Source: Halomonas shengliensis
GTDB lineage: Bacteria > Pseudomonadota > Gammaproteobacteria > Pseudomonadales > Halomonadaceae
NCBI RefSeq assembly: GCF_900104135.1
Contig: NZ_FNIV01000001.1
Location: forward strand, 310,001-374,000
Direction of reading: 5' to 3'
DNA: 64,000 nt
Part shown: positions 30,586-40,286 of the stretch, piece by piece
Numbering within the stretch: position 1 is the first letter of the stretch
Layout: each line of letters starts with the position of its first letter
The notes under the pieces: generated by a model
What the model was told of the DNA's origin: nothing
Seen by the model: the letters and a program-made list of their open reading frames with translations, nothing else
Databases searched by the model: none
Position numbers and translations under genes: made by a program

Positions 30586-32171
30586 ATATAGCTGCTGCCG
30601 CACTTCAATCACCGACAGAGGACACTCTCGATGCTTGGCTGAATACACCTCGACTCGCCAAATGCGGCGAGTTTTTCACTCCCTCTGAACCAAGGTGGTG
30701 GCCTGATAGCTCAGTTAACATCTCGATCAATTGGCAAGCCGCAATCGCTTGTGTTCCGTCCGACTGGCAACGCTGGTTACACGCCGCCTTAGCCTACCGC
30801 ATGGTGGAGGTCTCACAGGGGACTATGGTACTCGCTACTTCAGTTCTGTCGCGCGCGGCACAGGTAGGGCTTGATCCCCTCAATGAGTATCACGTGATCG
30901 ATTTGCGCGAACGGTTTAATATGGGAGAATTTTCCGCGCTGACCGGTTTCATGAAATTTTGGCAAGAGTGTGAATCGCTTGAACAGCGACCATCACAAGC
31001 CCTGATTGATGCTTATGACACACTACCCAGAAAGAAGTGTCCCCGAAATGATGTCATCTTGCGCTTAGATCCTGAACAGGGGCCGTTCACGCAGGTGGAG
31101 CAAGACGCCCTACACCAGTGGGCGCATGAGCAGTTCTGTCACGGCAATTTGGATCCTGAGCACTACCTCTATTTGCGTCTGTTGATGATCTACGGGCAGC
31201 GTGGTGTGCAACTACGGATGATGGTCTTTAACGACTTTGTCAAAACCGAACGGGGCTATCAGGTTAGAATCTTCTGGGCGAAGCAGAAAGATAATGATGC
31301 GGGATGGAGAGAAAAATCCGAGACCTTCAGCTTAGATGAGGATCTTTACAATCTCGTGCAGGCCTATCGGTCGATTGTCCTCGCTCGACTTGAGCAGGAA
31401 TATCCTGGTCGAGCCGATTGGGATAAAGCGATTGCGAATGTGCCACTCTTTCGTCGCAAGCTGGAAAATAGAGCAGTTGGTAGAGAGCTGCTCCCCGTAA
31501 TAGTTGACATGCCTGATCACACTTCGTTGGAGCAGGAACCTAAGGCGAAGTTTCATGCTTCCGCTAGTGTTATAAGATCTTGGCTGTTGCAAATGGAGAG
31601 GAGGCCTGACTTTCCCATTTCTTCGCGCACCCATCAGCCTCTTAAAATCAGCAAGGGGCATCGTTTCAGGCACACGCTCGGTACCGATCTCTCGAATGCA
31701 GGGCTGGATGAGTGGTCAATAGCTAGCGCATTGATGCATTCTGATACATATACTGTTCGTAAATATCGAGCAGTATCGGCAGAGCTGATGAAGCTAATTG
31801 ACGAGAAGATGAGCGACCATCTCGCGATTGTCGTGAGAGCGTTTACAGGTACCATCGTGAAAGATCGCGCTTCAGCCAAAAATGGAGATCGAGTGAATCG
31901 CCAGATTGAGGATTTGGCCGTCTGTGGTGCCGATGCAGCTTGCCATCTTGACGCCCCATTCACATGCTACGGATGCAGCAAATTTCAGCCACTTCTTGAT
32001 GCGGATCACATTGCCGCACTTGATCGGTTGGAACGCCGCCGTGCGCAAACCATCGCCACCGATAAAACTACAGGTGTGCTCTGGGACCGTTCCATTCTGG
32101 CGTGTCGAAAGGTAATTATCGATTGCTACGCGCTGCGTGAATCAGGCAAGTTAGGCGGAGGTGACGCATGA
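30582..32171 (+). CDS. Tyrosine recombinase 2 of the island mobility module
   Basis: This second recombinase of 529 residues has the conserved Arg in GQRGVQLRMMVFND, the catalytic HRFRHTLGTDL box, a second His in LMHSDTYTVRKY, and the nucleophile Tyr in the same motif. A C-terminal cysteine cluster (CGADAACHLDAPFTCYGCSKF) looks zinc-binding, as in TnpB-like recombinases of Tn554-type elements. It overlaps recombinase 1 (ATGA) and recombinase 3 by 4 nt each, so the three are co-translated. It probably acts with its neighbours to excise and insert the island. Confidence 0.88.
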   Translation: MNIAAAALQSPTEDTLDAWLNTPRLAKCGEFFTPSEPRWWPDSSVNISINWQAAIACVPSDWQRWLHAALAYRMVEVSQGTMVLATSVLSRAAQVGLDPLNEYHVIDLRERFNMGEFSALTGFMKFWQECESLEQRPSQALIDAYDTLPRKKCPRNDVILRLDPEQGPFTQVEQDALHQWAHEQFCHGNLDPEHYLYLRLLMIYGQRGVQLRMMVFNDFVKTERGYQVRIFWAKQKDNDAGWREKSETFSLDEDLYNLVQAYRSIVLARLEQEYPGRADWDKAIANVPLFRRKLENRAVGRELLPVIVDMPDHTSLEQEPKAKFHASASVIRSWLLQMERRPDFPISSRTHQPLKISKGHRFRHTLGTDLSNAGLDEWSIASALMHSDTYTVRKYRAVSAELMKLIDEKMSDHLAIVVRAFTGTIVKDRASAKNGDRVNRQIEDLAVCGADAACHLDAPFTCYGCSKFQPLLDADHIAALDRLERRRAQTIATDKTTGVLWDRSILACRKVIIDCYALRESGKLGGGDA

Positions 32172-34378
32172 GTAATATCATCGATTTTAAACCCCAGATT
32201 CACCTTGAAGCCGCCGCGCAACTGGATGCCTTTATCGCGTGGGCGAAAGCCACTTTGCCCAAGGGCGTTCCTAATCAACGAGTCCATTCAGGAATACGGT
32301 GGGATATGGAGTCGTGGCATAAATCGGGAGTTGTCAGTTGCTCTTTCACGGCACATGGAGCACCTAGATATTCGAAGGCAAAAGACAAAAAATATATGCA
32401 GCCGCCGTTCATAGATTTCGCCAAAGCGATAGTTGTTTATTATAGAGTGTTTCTAGGAAAGAAGTCGGTGAGGGAGTGGCTCACTGCGGCCAAGGTTCTT
32501 GAGGTTGCGCTGGTCGAATTGTCTGGAACACGAGATGTGACAAGAGTGTCGGCTGCTATCTGCAACAGGGCCTGTGAGCACTTCAAGAACGACTATCCTC
32601 GCGGCGACACTGCATACAATAATGGCAAAAGTCTCGAAAAAATAGTCCAGTTGATGAGGGATAAAGGGTTGCTTGCCAACCCCTTTCGATGGTCTTCGCC
32701 GCTGCGAATGAAGTCCCCAGCTACGCTGAAGGAGCAGAAGAAAAATCGCGACAAAAAATTGCCGAGCCGTGAAGCCATTATAGCCTTGGGGGAGTTATTT
32801 AATAACGACCTGACCAGTCCGCTGGATATTATAACTACATCAGCGTGTGTCCTCTTGCTCAGTCAGCCTAGCCGCATCGGAGAATTAGTCGATGTTGAGC
32901 ATGACTGTTTGGTGTTTAAAGAGGATGCTGATGGTGGTCAGCGCATGTTCCTGCGATGGTACGCTGAGAAAGGTTTTGGAGCGACGGTTAAGCCCGTTGT
33001 GACCGGCATGGAGATTTCGGTGGAGCGTGCCCTCAAGCTGTTGGAACCGATCACTGATGAGGCGCGCAATTATGCAGCATGGCTCGAAGATCATCCCGAA
33101 AAATATCCGCCCCATGAAGGTGTGCCCCTAAAAGGTCTAGATGAACCGCTCTCGTATGATGAGGCCTGTGCTGCGCTAAAGTTGAAGTTTGGTGTGCTGA
33201 CATCGCCGCGATCCGCTTTTAAGGATGGTTTTCTCGACTCTCTGGAAAAAAATAAATCATTAAGCCCTGATGCACAGTTTTTGCTCGATGATATACGAGC
33301 AGGTTGGGATACCAGTAATGGGAAGCGAATTTATTTGAATGGCAAGCTCAATCACTACGTATTTAACGATAGTGCGGTCATTACGTTGCGAAAACTTAAT
33401 ATCTTAATGCGTGAAAAGTATCTTCCTAAAAACTTCCCGTTTACCTCGCCTGCAGCAGATGGCAAGAAACGCGTGAAGTACCGCGACGCATTGTTTACAG
33501 TACGAACGGGGAGTCTGCCTGATGAGACAAAGAAGAGGAGAGACGTAATGGCCCGTGACTTTGGAGTGGAGATCGCTGCCAAACCTTCTCGATTGTCGGG
33601 GCAATTAGGAGGTGATCGGAAGATGCAGAGTATTTTCGAGCGTCACGGATACAAGGGCATTAAGGTAAATACGCATGCTTTCCGCCACGAGCTGAATACT
33701 GAGATGCACCGAGCAGGACTTTCACAACTTTTGATCGATGCATTTTCTGGACGCACTAGTATGGGCTCGGTCTACAATCATGAGACCGTCGAGGAGCGTA
33801 CCCAAAGGGTTGCGCACTATCACCCCAAGACCAAGCACAGCAATGCGGCTCAGAGACTGGAGAAGGTCAAAACAAATCAACCTTTGAGTCTCAGTGATGT
33901 GAAGGATCTCCATGAGGGTGATCAGGACCTAGTCATCCATCAGACACACGTTGGGATCTGTGTGCACAACTTTGCCTCCGAACCCTGTCCGAAAATGGGG
34001 GCCTGCTTGACATGCGGGAAGCTGGGTTGTGTTAAGGGTGATGATGTGAAGCTCGCAAATCTCAAAGAAGAGCGCGCGGACCTTAAGCGCCGCTATGAAA
34101 AAGCGCTTGATGCCAAGTCTCGCGACATCTTTGGGGCCTCGGAGTGGGTCAAAAAAGTGGGTATGGATCTCTATAAGTGTAACGCGCTGATCCGAACCTT
34201 GGAGAATCCCGAACTCGAAAACGGCGACATCGTGTGGAACGTCGATAATGGTTGGACACTGACAAACAATGCCGCAGCAATGGCCGGGCTGATGGATGCC
34301 AACGTTATCGAAGATAAAAACGAGCAGCTGCCGTCGTTGGATGAGTTGTCAGCAATGTTAGACGATATTGAGGTGTAA
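32168..34378 (+). CDS. Tyrosine recombinase 3 of the island mobility module (large)
   Basis: At 736 residues this is the largest of the three recombinases. Catalytic-domain marks are the Arg in LLSQPSRIGELVDVEHD, the NTHAFRHELNTEMHRAGL box, and the Tyr in MGSVYNHETVEERTQRV. A cysteine-rich segment follows (GICVHNFASEPCPKMGACLTCGKLGC), probably zinc-binding, then a helical tail. The extended N-terminal half has no motif I recognise. Such long integrases are found in gamma-mobile-trio islands and related multi-recombinase elements; I infer the relation from architecture only. Confidence 0.85.
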   Translation: MSNIIDFKPQIHLEAAAQLDAFIAWAKATLPKGVPNQRVHSGIRWDMESWHKSGVVSCSFTAHGAPRYSKAKDKKYMQPPFIDFAKAIVVYYRVFLGKKSVREWLTAAKVLEVALVELSGTRDVTRVSAAICNRACEHFKNDYPRGDTAYNNGKSLEKIVQLMRDKGLLANPFRWSSPLRMKSPATLKEQKKNRDKKLPSREAIIALGELFNNDLTSPLDIITTSACVLLLSQPSRIGELVDVEHDCLVFKEDADGGQRMFLRWYAEKGFGATVKPVVTGMEISVERALKLLEPITDEARNYAAWLEDHPEKYPPHEGVPLKGLDEPLSYDEACAALKLKFGVLTSPRSAFKDGFLDSLEKNKSLSPDAQFLLDDIRAGWDTSNGKRIYLNGKLNHYVFNDSAVITLRKLNILMREKYLPKNFPFTSPAADGKKRVKYRDALFTVRTGSLPDETKKRRDVMARDFGVEIAAKPSRLSGQLGGDRKMQSIFERHGYKGIKVNTHAFRHELNTEMHRAGLSQLLIDAFSGRTSMGSVYNHETVEERTQRVAHYHPKTKHSNAAQRLEKVKTNQPLSLSDVKDLHEGDQDLVIHQTHVGICVHNFASEPCPKMGACLTCGKLGCVKGDDVKLANLKEERADLKRRYEKALDAKSRDIFGASEWVKKVGMDLYKCNALIRTLENPELENGDIVWNVDNGWTLTNNAAAMAGLMDANVIEDKNEQLPSLDELSAMLDDIEV

Positions 34379-34380
34379 CT

Positions 34381-34773
34381 GTGGGGCATTTAACGAAGAA
34401 AGATGAAGCTAATATCATCAAGCTGATTGAAGAGTGGTCTGGGCCTAAGCTGACTTGGCCTCTTCTGGTTGAGGCCTGCAAAGCCAAGCTCAACATTAGT
34501 CGTGCTCGCCAGTCTTTGATGAAGTTGCCAGCAGTGGATATGGCAATGAAGGATCGCAAGGCGGCGCTTAAAGCATCAACTTCGAAGCCGGGCTGGGTTA
34601 AGGATATTCAGCAGGCAAATGAGCGTATTGAAAAGCTGACTGAAGCGAATCAGCAGCTCAAAATGGTTAACAAGAAACTTCTTGAGCGCTTCATTATTTG
34701 GCAGGCCAATGCGGATATGCATGGCGTATCTCAAACGAAGTTGGATCGACCGCTGGTTCAGTTCAGGAAGTAG
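34381..34773 (+). CDS. Small coiled-coil protein of the recombinase module (TnpC-like)
   Basis: This 130-residue protein has a GTG start two bases after recombinase 3. The N-terminal half looks helical and DNA-binding-like (IIKLIEEWSGPKLTWPLLVEACKAKL). A coiled coil follows at about residues 78-105 (ANERIEKLTEANQQLKMVNKKLLERF). The end (WQANADMHGVSQTKLDRPL) recalls the tails of Tn554 TnpC-type accessory proteins. Position as the fourth gene after three recombinases fits an orientation or efficiency factor for integration. The function is inferred. Confidence 0.7.
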   Translation: MGHLTKKDEANIIKLIEEWSGPKLTWPLLVEACKAKLNISRARQSLMKLPAVDMAMKDRKAALKASTSKPGWVKDIQQANERIEKLTEANQQLKMVNKKLLERFIIWQANADMHGVSQTKLDRPLVQFRK

Positions 34774-34871
34774 TTTGGAAGGCGCTTTGGTGACCTGTTT
34801 GCATGTAAGCTTAGGAGTATAGGGTGCGGGCTTTCTGGCTCTTCGTTGGCGTTGACTAACTTGCCATGTGA

Positions 34872-34896
34872 TAATCTCAATCTATGCATGAGATTA
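34872..34896. promoter_or_regulatory. Inverted repeat upstream of brxA (operator candidate)
   Basis: TAATCTCA at 34872-34879 and TGAGATTA at 34889-34896 form a perfect 8-bp inverted repeat with a 9-bp spacer, about 75 bp before the brxA start. A TTGACT lies just upstream. The AT-rich arms argue for a protein-binding site rather than a terminator. BREX loci are often controlled by a BrxR repressor, but no brxR-like gene is visible here. Confidence 0.5.
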
Positions 34897-34970
34897 ACGA
34901 GCTTTCCGCCATTGGGTGGGGAAGATAAATCTCCATAGATTCTGGCACTTTTTCTACGAGCTAAAGCCTT

Positions 34971-35588
34971 GTGAATACTCACACCCATGACTTCCACTAC
35001 GACTCCGACCTCATCGGTGGCTCGCTCATGGTCCGCGAGAGCCGCATTGTGGCGGAGCTGCTGCTGGCTGGCGTCGATGACGCGGCCTGGAAGGCGGCCA
35101 TTCTCGACGAGAATCGCCTCCAGAAGGCGCGGCCGGCCACGGCCAGGCGCATGGCCCAGGCAATTCGCAAGCGCCTTGAGCGGCTTCCTAAGCCGTTCTG
35201 GCAGGTGTTGAGCGATGGGGATGACCAGCTGGCCACCCAGGTGGCGTTCTGCGCGGCGCTGGCCCGCAATCTGCTGCTGGTGGAGTTCCTGGAGACGGTG
35301 GTGGCCGATGCCTTCGTGACCCAAGCCGAGCGCCTTGAGCCGTACCAGTGGGATGACTTCCTCGCTGATCGTGCCTACCGCGATCCGGTCATCAACGGCT
35401 GGACCGCTTCCTCTAGACGAAAGATGGGTCAGGTGGCCTTTCGCATGCTATCCGAAGTAGGCTTGATGGAGAGTGCGCGTAGCCGCCGGCTGCGTCCGCT
35501 GATGCTGCGGCCCGAGGTAGTGACCCTGCTGGAAAGGCACCACCTGATTCGGCTGCTGGACTGCCTGAGTGCCCTGGGACCGCGTTGA
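34971..35588 (+). CDS. brxA: BREX protein BrxA (DUF1819)
   Basis: BrxA is the first core gene of type I BREX, a phage-defence system that methylates host DNA and blocks phage replication. The 205-residue protein matches DUF1819: ESRIVAELLLAGVDDAAWKAAILDENRLQKA at the start and YQWDDFLADRAYRDPVINGW towards the middle. Structural work on BrxA shows a DNA-binding winged-helix protein. The start is a GTG with a weak ribosome site. The gene is GC-rich, in contrast to the AT-rich DNA before it, so the BREX block seems to have come from a high-GC source. Confidence 0.93.
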   Translation: MNTHTHDFHYDSDLIGGSLMVRESRIVAELLLAGVDDAAWKAAILDENRLQKARPATARRMAQAIRKRLERLPKPFWQVLSDGDDQLATQVAFCAALARNLLLVEFLETVVADAFVTQAERLEPYQWDDFLADRAYRDPVINGWTASSRRKMGQVAFRMLSEVGLMESARSRRLRPLMLRPEVVTLLERHHLIRLLDCLSALGPR

Positions 35589-35717
35589 ACGCCATGGACC
35601 CGGGCTGGCGGTAGCGTGCCCGAAAGCCCGCTATCCACCACAGGCCGCGGCACAAAGCATTATAAAACGCTCAATCATAACGAAAAGAACGACACCGGAC
35701 GCAAGGATGAGAGCCGT

Positions 35718-36326
35718 ATGTCACCGCTCACGCAGGGGCCGTCCCACCGCGAAGATCCTCACCTGAAGGATCGCCTCAACCAGATCGCCGAGAAGATCAC
35801 CAGCCCGGCTTTCCTCTCCGGCCAGGGCCTGGGCAACGAGATCGGCTTCTGGATCTTCGACTATCCCCCCGAGCACGAACTGCAGGTTCGTGAGTACCTC
35901 ACCTTCCTGGAAGGGGTACTGTCCCGTCAGCACAGCGAGCTGACGGTCGACCACGTCAACCTGCTGCGCGTGCTGCGCGACTATCTCCATGAGCGTGGCT
36001 TTCTCGATAAGGCCATCGCCATGCAGCAGACCAAGGGCGATGCGGCGCTGCTCAAGGCGCTGCGCGGCCCGCTGCACATGGACAAGTTCGCCCCCTTCCT
36101 TATCCGACACGCGCTGTCGGACGACCCCGATATCATTCTTTTGTCAGGCGTGGGTAGCGTCTGGCCGGTGATGCGTGCCCACAGTTTGCTCAATGCGCTG
36201 CATGGCAGGCTCGGCCACAAGCCGTTGGTGCTCTTCTATCCTGGCCGCTATGACGGCCAGAGCCTGGCCCTCTTCGACCAGATCGCCAGTAACCACTACT
36301 ACCGGGCGTTTTCTCTCGTGCCGTGA
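35718..36326 (+). CDS. brxB: BREX protein BrxB (DUF1788)
   Basis: This 202-residue DUF1788 protein is the second core BREX gene, of unknown biochemical role but required for defence. Motifs are LNQIAEKITSPAFLSGQGLGNEIGFWIFDYPPE, DPDIILLSGVGSVWPVMRAHSLLNALH and the ending LVLFYPGRYDGQSLALF. The ATG at 35718 has an AAGGATGAG site; an upstream in-frame ATG at 35616 would add 34 unconvincing residues. It lies between brxA and brxC. Confidence 0.94.
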   Translation: MSPLTQGPSHREDPHLKDRLNQIAEKITSPAFLSGQGLGNEIGFWIFDYPPEHELQVREYLTFLEGVLSRQHSELTVDHVNLLRVLRDYLHERGFLDKAIAMQQTKGDAALLKALRGPLHMDKFAPFLIRHALSDDPDIILLSGVGSVWPVMRAHSLLNALHGRLGHKPLVLFYPGRYDGQSLALFDQIASNHYYRAFSLVP

Positions 36327-36470
36327 CGCATGGGCGCCCGGCTCAGTCAGTCCCCAGGGAACTCTCGATCTGAAGGCCAGCCGGCAGCCGTGCTGCGCTG
36401 GCACCCGCTTTGTTGACCGCCTTGCCCCACCACGGGAGCGAGGCGTTGCCCGTTAAGGAATCGATCGGAC

Positions 36471-39400
36471 ATGCGTATCCAGGACCTCTTCCAGAAACCC
36501 TTGAACCGCCCCATCAACGGGGTGGTGAAGGCCGACCAGAAGGACCGTGAGACAGTCTACCAGGAGCTCGACGAGTACGTGGTGACCAACGAGCTGGAGA
36601 AGCACTTCCGCGCCTTCTTCGAGTCCTACGCCACGCCGCTCAGCGATCCCTCCATCGCCAACCGCGTCGGGGTGTGGATCTCGGGCTTCTTCGGCTCCGG
36701 TAAGTCGCACTTCCTCAAGGCGCTGTCGTATCTGCTGGCCAACATCGAGGCCGAGGATGAGGCCGGCAACCATCGCCGCGCCGCCGAGTTCTTCGACGAG
36801 CACAAGCTCCATGACCCGATGATCCGCGCCGACATCACCAAGGCGGTGCAGCAGCCGGCGGATGTCATCCTGTTCAACATCGACAGCAAGGCGAGCTCCA
36901 ACGACGGCGGCAACCCGATCCTCAACGTCTTCCTGCGGGTGTTCAACGAGTACCAGGGCTTCAGCGGCGACCACCCGCATATCGCCCACATGGAGCGCCA
37001 CCTGGCCCAGCGCGGCGTGCTGGAACGCTTCAAGGCGGCCTTCCAGGAGGCCAGCGGCATGGTCTGGGAGGAGGAGCGCGACGGCTTCCAGTTCTATCAG
37101 GACGACATCGAGCAGGCGATCAGCCAAGCCCTGGATCTCTCGCCGGAGGCGGCCCACAAGTGGTTCGAGGATTCCGAGGAGACCTTCAGCGTCTCGGTGG
37201 AGAACTTCTGCCGCTGGGTGAAGGAGTACCTGGACGCGAAGTCTCCCACCCAGCGTATCGTCTTCATGGTGGATGAGGTGGGTCAGTTCATCGGCAGCAA
37301 CACCCGCCTGATGCTGACCCTGCAGACGCTGACCGAAAACCTCGGCACCATCTGCGGCGGTCGCGCCTGGATCGTGGTCACCTCCCAGGCCGACATGGAC
37401 GCCGTGCTCGGCGAGATGACCGCCGCCAAGGCTAACGACTTCTCCAAGATCGCCGGTCGCTTCAAGACTCGCCTGTCGCTGTCGAGCTCAAACTCCGACG
37501 AGGTGATCCGCAAGCGCCTGCTGGCCAAGAAACCGGAAGCGCGCGACGAGCTGGCCCAGGTGTTCGAGGCCAAGGGTGCGGTGCTGCGCAACCAGCTGAC
37601 CTTCGACCGCTCCGGCCCCACGCTCAGGAACGTCGACGGCGTAGAGAGCTTCATCGCTAACTATCCCTTCGTGCCGTACCACTTCCAGTTGGTCCAGAAG
37701 GTCTTCGAGGAGATCCGCAAGGTCGGCGCCACCGGGGCCCACCTGGCCTATGGCGAGCGTTCCATGCTCGACGCCTTCCAGATGGCCGCCAAGGCGGTGG
37801 GTGACCAGGAGGTCGGTGCCCTGGTGCCAATGCATAGCTTCTACCGTGCCGTGGAAGGGTTCCTCGATACCGCGGTGAAGCGCACTATCGACCAGGCCAG
37901 CGAGAACGTCGCGCTGGATGACTTCGACGTCGAGATCCTGCGCACCCTGTTCATGATCCGCTACGTGGATCTGGTCAAGGGCACCCTCGACAACCTGGTT
38001 ACGCTCTCCATTACCCGCATCGACGACGACCGCCTGGCGATCCGCGAGCGCCTGGAGGGCACCCTAGCGCGGCTGGAGAAGGAGAGCCTGGTCACCCGCA
38101 ATGGCGAGGAGTACCTGTTCCTCACCAACGAGGAGCGTGACATCACGCGCAAGATCAAGGCCACCGAGATCACCAGCAGCGACGAGAACAAGCTGCTGGC
38201 CGAGATGATCTACAAGGACCGCCTGCGCGACCGCAACAAGTACCGCTATCCGCTCAACAAGACCGACTACACCATCGGCCGCTACCTGGATGGCCACACC
38301 ATCGACGGCCGCTTCCAGAGCCAGCTACGCGTCGAGGTGGTCTCGCCGCTGGATATCGATTACGTCCAGAGCTACTCGGTCCAGAACGGCGAAGCGGGCT
38401 GCATCCACCGCAGCAACGAGAACCAGGGCCAGGTGCTGATCCGTCTCGGCGACAACAAGGCCTTCTTCGACGACCTGCGCACCACCCTCAAGACCGAGAA
38501 GTACATCCGCCTGAACGCCGCCTCCGGCGACAGCAGCGTGGAGCGTATCCTTGCCGACCGCGGTCGCGAGAACCAGGAGCGTCGCAAGCACCTGCTGGTG
38601 CGCTTGGAGGATATGCTGCTGGAGGCCGACGTCTACGCCCTGGGCCAGAAGCTCGACATCAACAGCAGCAGCCTGAACACCCGTCTCGACGACGCCTGCC
38701 AGTACCTGCTGGAGAACACCTACAGCAAGCTCGGCTACCTGCAGGTGCTCAACCCCGACCCCATGCGCGAGCTCCTCGCGGTGATGACCGCCGACGACAT
38801 CGGTCAGCAGGCCATCGAGCTCGACGGCGAGGAAGGCAACCCCCAGGCGGTGCGTGAGGTGGAGCAGTACATTGGCCTGCATGGCGGCGAGCCGGTGCCG
38901 CTCAACCCGCTGCTGGAGCGCTTCAACAACCGCCCCTTCGGCTGGCCGGTGGAGGAGACCCTGCTGATCCTCGGGCGGCTGTATGCCGCAGGAAGGCTCA
39001 CCTTCCACACCGCCGGCCCGGCACTGCCCGGCAAGGAAGCCTTCGAGCTCCTCAACAATAGCCGGCGACGCAGCGAGGTGCGCATCCAGAAGAAGCGCCA
39101 GACCGACGACGCCGTGCTGCGCCAGGTGCGTAACCTCACCAAGGACCTGTTCACCAAGCTCGGGCCCTCCAGCGAGACCGAGCTCTACGCCTTCTACGTC
39201 GAGCAGTTCAGCATCTGGAAGAAGGACCTGGAGGCCTATCGCAGCAAGACCGAGGTGAGCCGCTTCCCAGGGCGTGCCGCCATCGACAGCACCCTCAAGG
39301 AGGTCGAGCGCCTGCTGCGCATCGATGACAGCTTTGACTTCTTCAAGGCGGTGGCCGATCAGCAGGAGGATCTCCTCGATCTCGAAGAGGAGTACCGCGA

Positions 39401-40190
39401 CCTCCATGAGTTCTTCACCAAGCAGCTCACCACCTGGAAGCAGCTGGACCAGGCGCTGACCCGTTTCAAGCCCAACCGCACGGCGCTGGAGAAGGAGCCC
39501 GAGGCAAAGGCGGCCCTGGGCGAGCTGGACCGCATCTACGCCTCCGAGGCGCCCTACGCCATGCTGCAAAAGGTCTCCGGCCTGGTCCAGACCGTCGAGG
39601 AGATCAACTGCCGGCTGTTGGAGCAGAAGCGCGAGCATGCCATTGGCCTGATCGACAAGCGCATCGCCCGGATCAGCGCGGAGATCGTCAAGAGCGGTAT
39701 CGGCACCCCGGAACTTAGTAACCGCTTGCTACGCCCGCTGCAGCTGCTCAAGTCGGAGATCGAAGCGGCCACCAGCATTGCCCAGATCTACCTGCTGCAG
39801 GGCGATACCGCCAATGACCGCGAGCAGGAGAGCCTCGACGAGCTTCACCGCGAACAGCAGGCCGAAGCCGAACGCCAGCGTGCCGCAAGCCGGAAGGCGG
39901 ATAACGGCAGCAAGCCCGACCGGGATGCCAAGCCTGCCGGCGAGGGCGGCTCATCCGAGGGCGACGGCGGCCGCGATACCGGCACGCCGCCCGGTGAAGT
40001 GCGCGAGCCTGTGCCCACCCGAGTCGCCGCACCCAAGCCGGTGGCCAACGTCAGCGTCAGCCAGGTGCTCAGCCGCACCCATGAAGGCGTCTACCTGGAG
40101 AGCCAGCAGGAGGTCGATGCCTTCCTGGATGCGCTCAAACGCGAGCTCGACGACGCCATCCAGGCCAACAAGCGCATTCGCATCCGCTAA
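36471..40190 (+). CDS. brxC: BREX protein BrxC (P-loop ATPase)
   Basis: This 1239-residue ATPase (DUF499/DUF6079-type) is a core BREX component thought to form AAA-like assemblies on DNA. The Walker A motif GFFGSGKSH is at residues 73-80 and a Walker B-like RIVFMVDEVGQFIG is near residue 265. The long helical middle and C-terminal parts end in a low-complexity charged linker (about 1150-1190). The family N-terminus MRIQDLFQKPLNRPINGVVKAD is intact. A 144-bp gap without a gene precedes it. Length is normal and there is no frame damage, so the system looks functional. Confidence 0.96.
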   Translation: MRIQDLFQKPLNRPINGVVKADQKDRETVYQELDEYVVTNELEKHFRAFFESYATPLSDPSIANRVGVWISGFFGSGKSHFLKALSYLLANIEAEDEAGNHRRAAEFFDEHKLHDPMIRADITKAVQQPADVILFNIDSKASSNDGGNPILNVFLRVFNEYQGFSGDHPHIAHMERHLAQRGVLERFKAAFQEASGMVWEEERDGFQFYQDDIEQAISQALDLSPEAAHKWFEDSEETFSVSVENFCRWVKEYLDAKSPTQRIVFMVDEVGQFIGSNTRLMLTLQTLTENLGTICGGRAWIVVTSQADMDAVLGEMTAAKANDFSKIAGRFKTRLSLSSSNSDEVIRKRLLAKKPEARDELAQVFEAKGAVLRNQLTFDRSGPTLRNVDGVESFIANYPFVPYHFQLVQKVFEEIRKVGATGAHLAYGERSMLDAFQMAAKAVGDQEVGALVPMHSFYRAVEGFLDTAVKRTIDQASENVALDDFDVEILRTLFMIRYVDLVKGTLDNLVTLSITRIDDDRLAIRERLEGTLARLEKESLVTRNGEEYLFLTNEERDITRKIKATEITSSDENKLLAEMIYKDRLRDRNKYRYPLNKTDYTIGRYLDGHTIDGRFQSQLRVEVVSPLDIDYVQSYSVQNGEAGCIHRSNENQGQVLIRLGDNKAFFDDLRTTLKTEKYIRLNAASGDSSVERILADRGRENQERRKHLLVRLEDMLLEADVYALGQKLDINSSSLNTRLDDACQYLLENTYSKLGYLQVLNPDPMRELLAVMTADDIGQQAIELDGEEGNPQAVREVEQYIGLHGGEPVPLNPLLERFNNRPFGWPVEETLLILGRLYAAGRLTFHTAGPALPGKEAFELLNNSRRRSEVRIQKKRQTDDAVLRQVRNLTKDLFTKLGPSSETELYAFYVEQFSIWKKDLEAYRSKTEVSRFPGRAAIDSTLKEVERLLRIDDSFDFFKAVADQQEDLLDLEEEYRDLHEFFTKQLTTWKQLDQALTRFKPNRTALEKEPEAKAALGELDRIYASEAPYAMLQKVSGLVQTVEEINCRLLEQKREHAIGLIDKRIARISAEIVKSGIGTPELSNRLLRPLQLLKSEIEAATSIAQIYLLQGDTANDREQESLDELHREQQAEAERQRAASRKADNGSKPDRDAKPAGEGGSSEGDGGRDTGTPPGEVREPVPTRVAAPKPVANVSVSQVLSRTHEGVYLESQQEVDAFLDALKRELDDAIQANKRIRIR

Positions 40191-40286
40191 GCCGCCGCTC
40201 TACCGGGCTGACCTGTCCCTCAGCGCACGGGGCTGCCACGCTCAATTTGCCAACCCTTCGGCAACCCGCACGATCAGGAATCCAGC

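Noticed and set aside
38325-39638. 437-residue minus-strand open frame inside brxC
   Set aside because: Leu/Gln/Glu-rich shadow of the GC-rich brxC frame, no start signal or motif.
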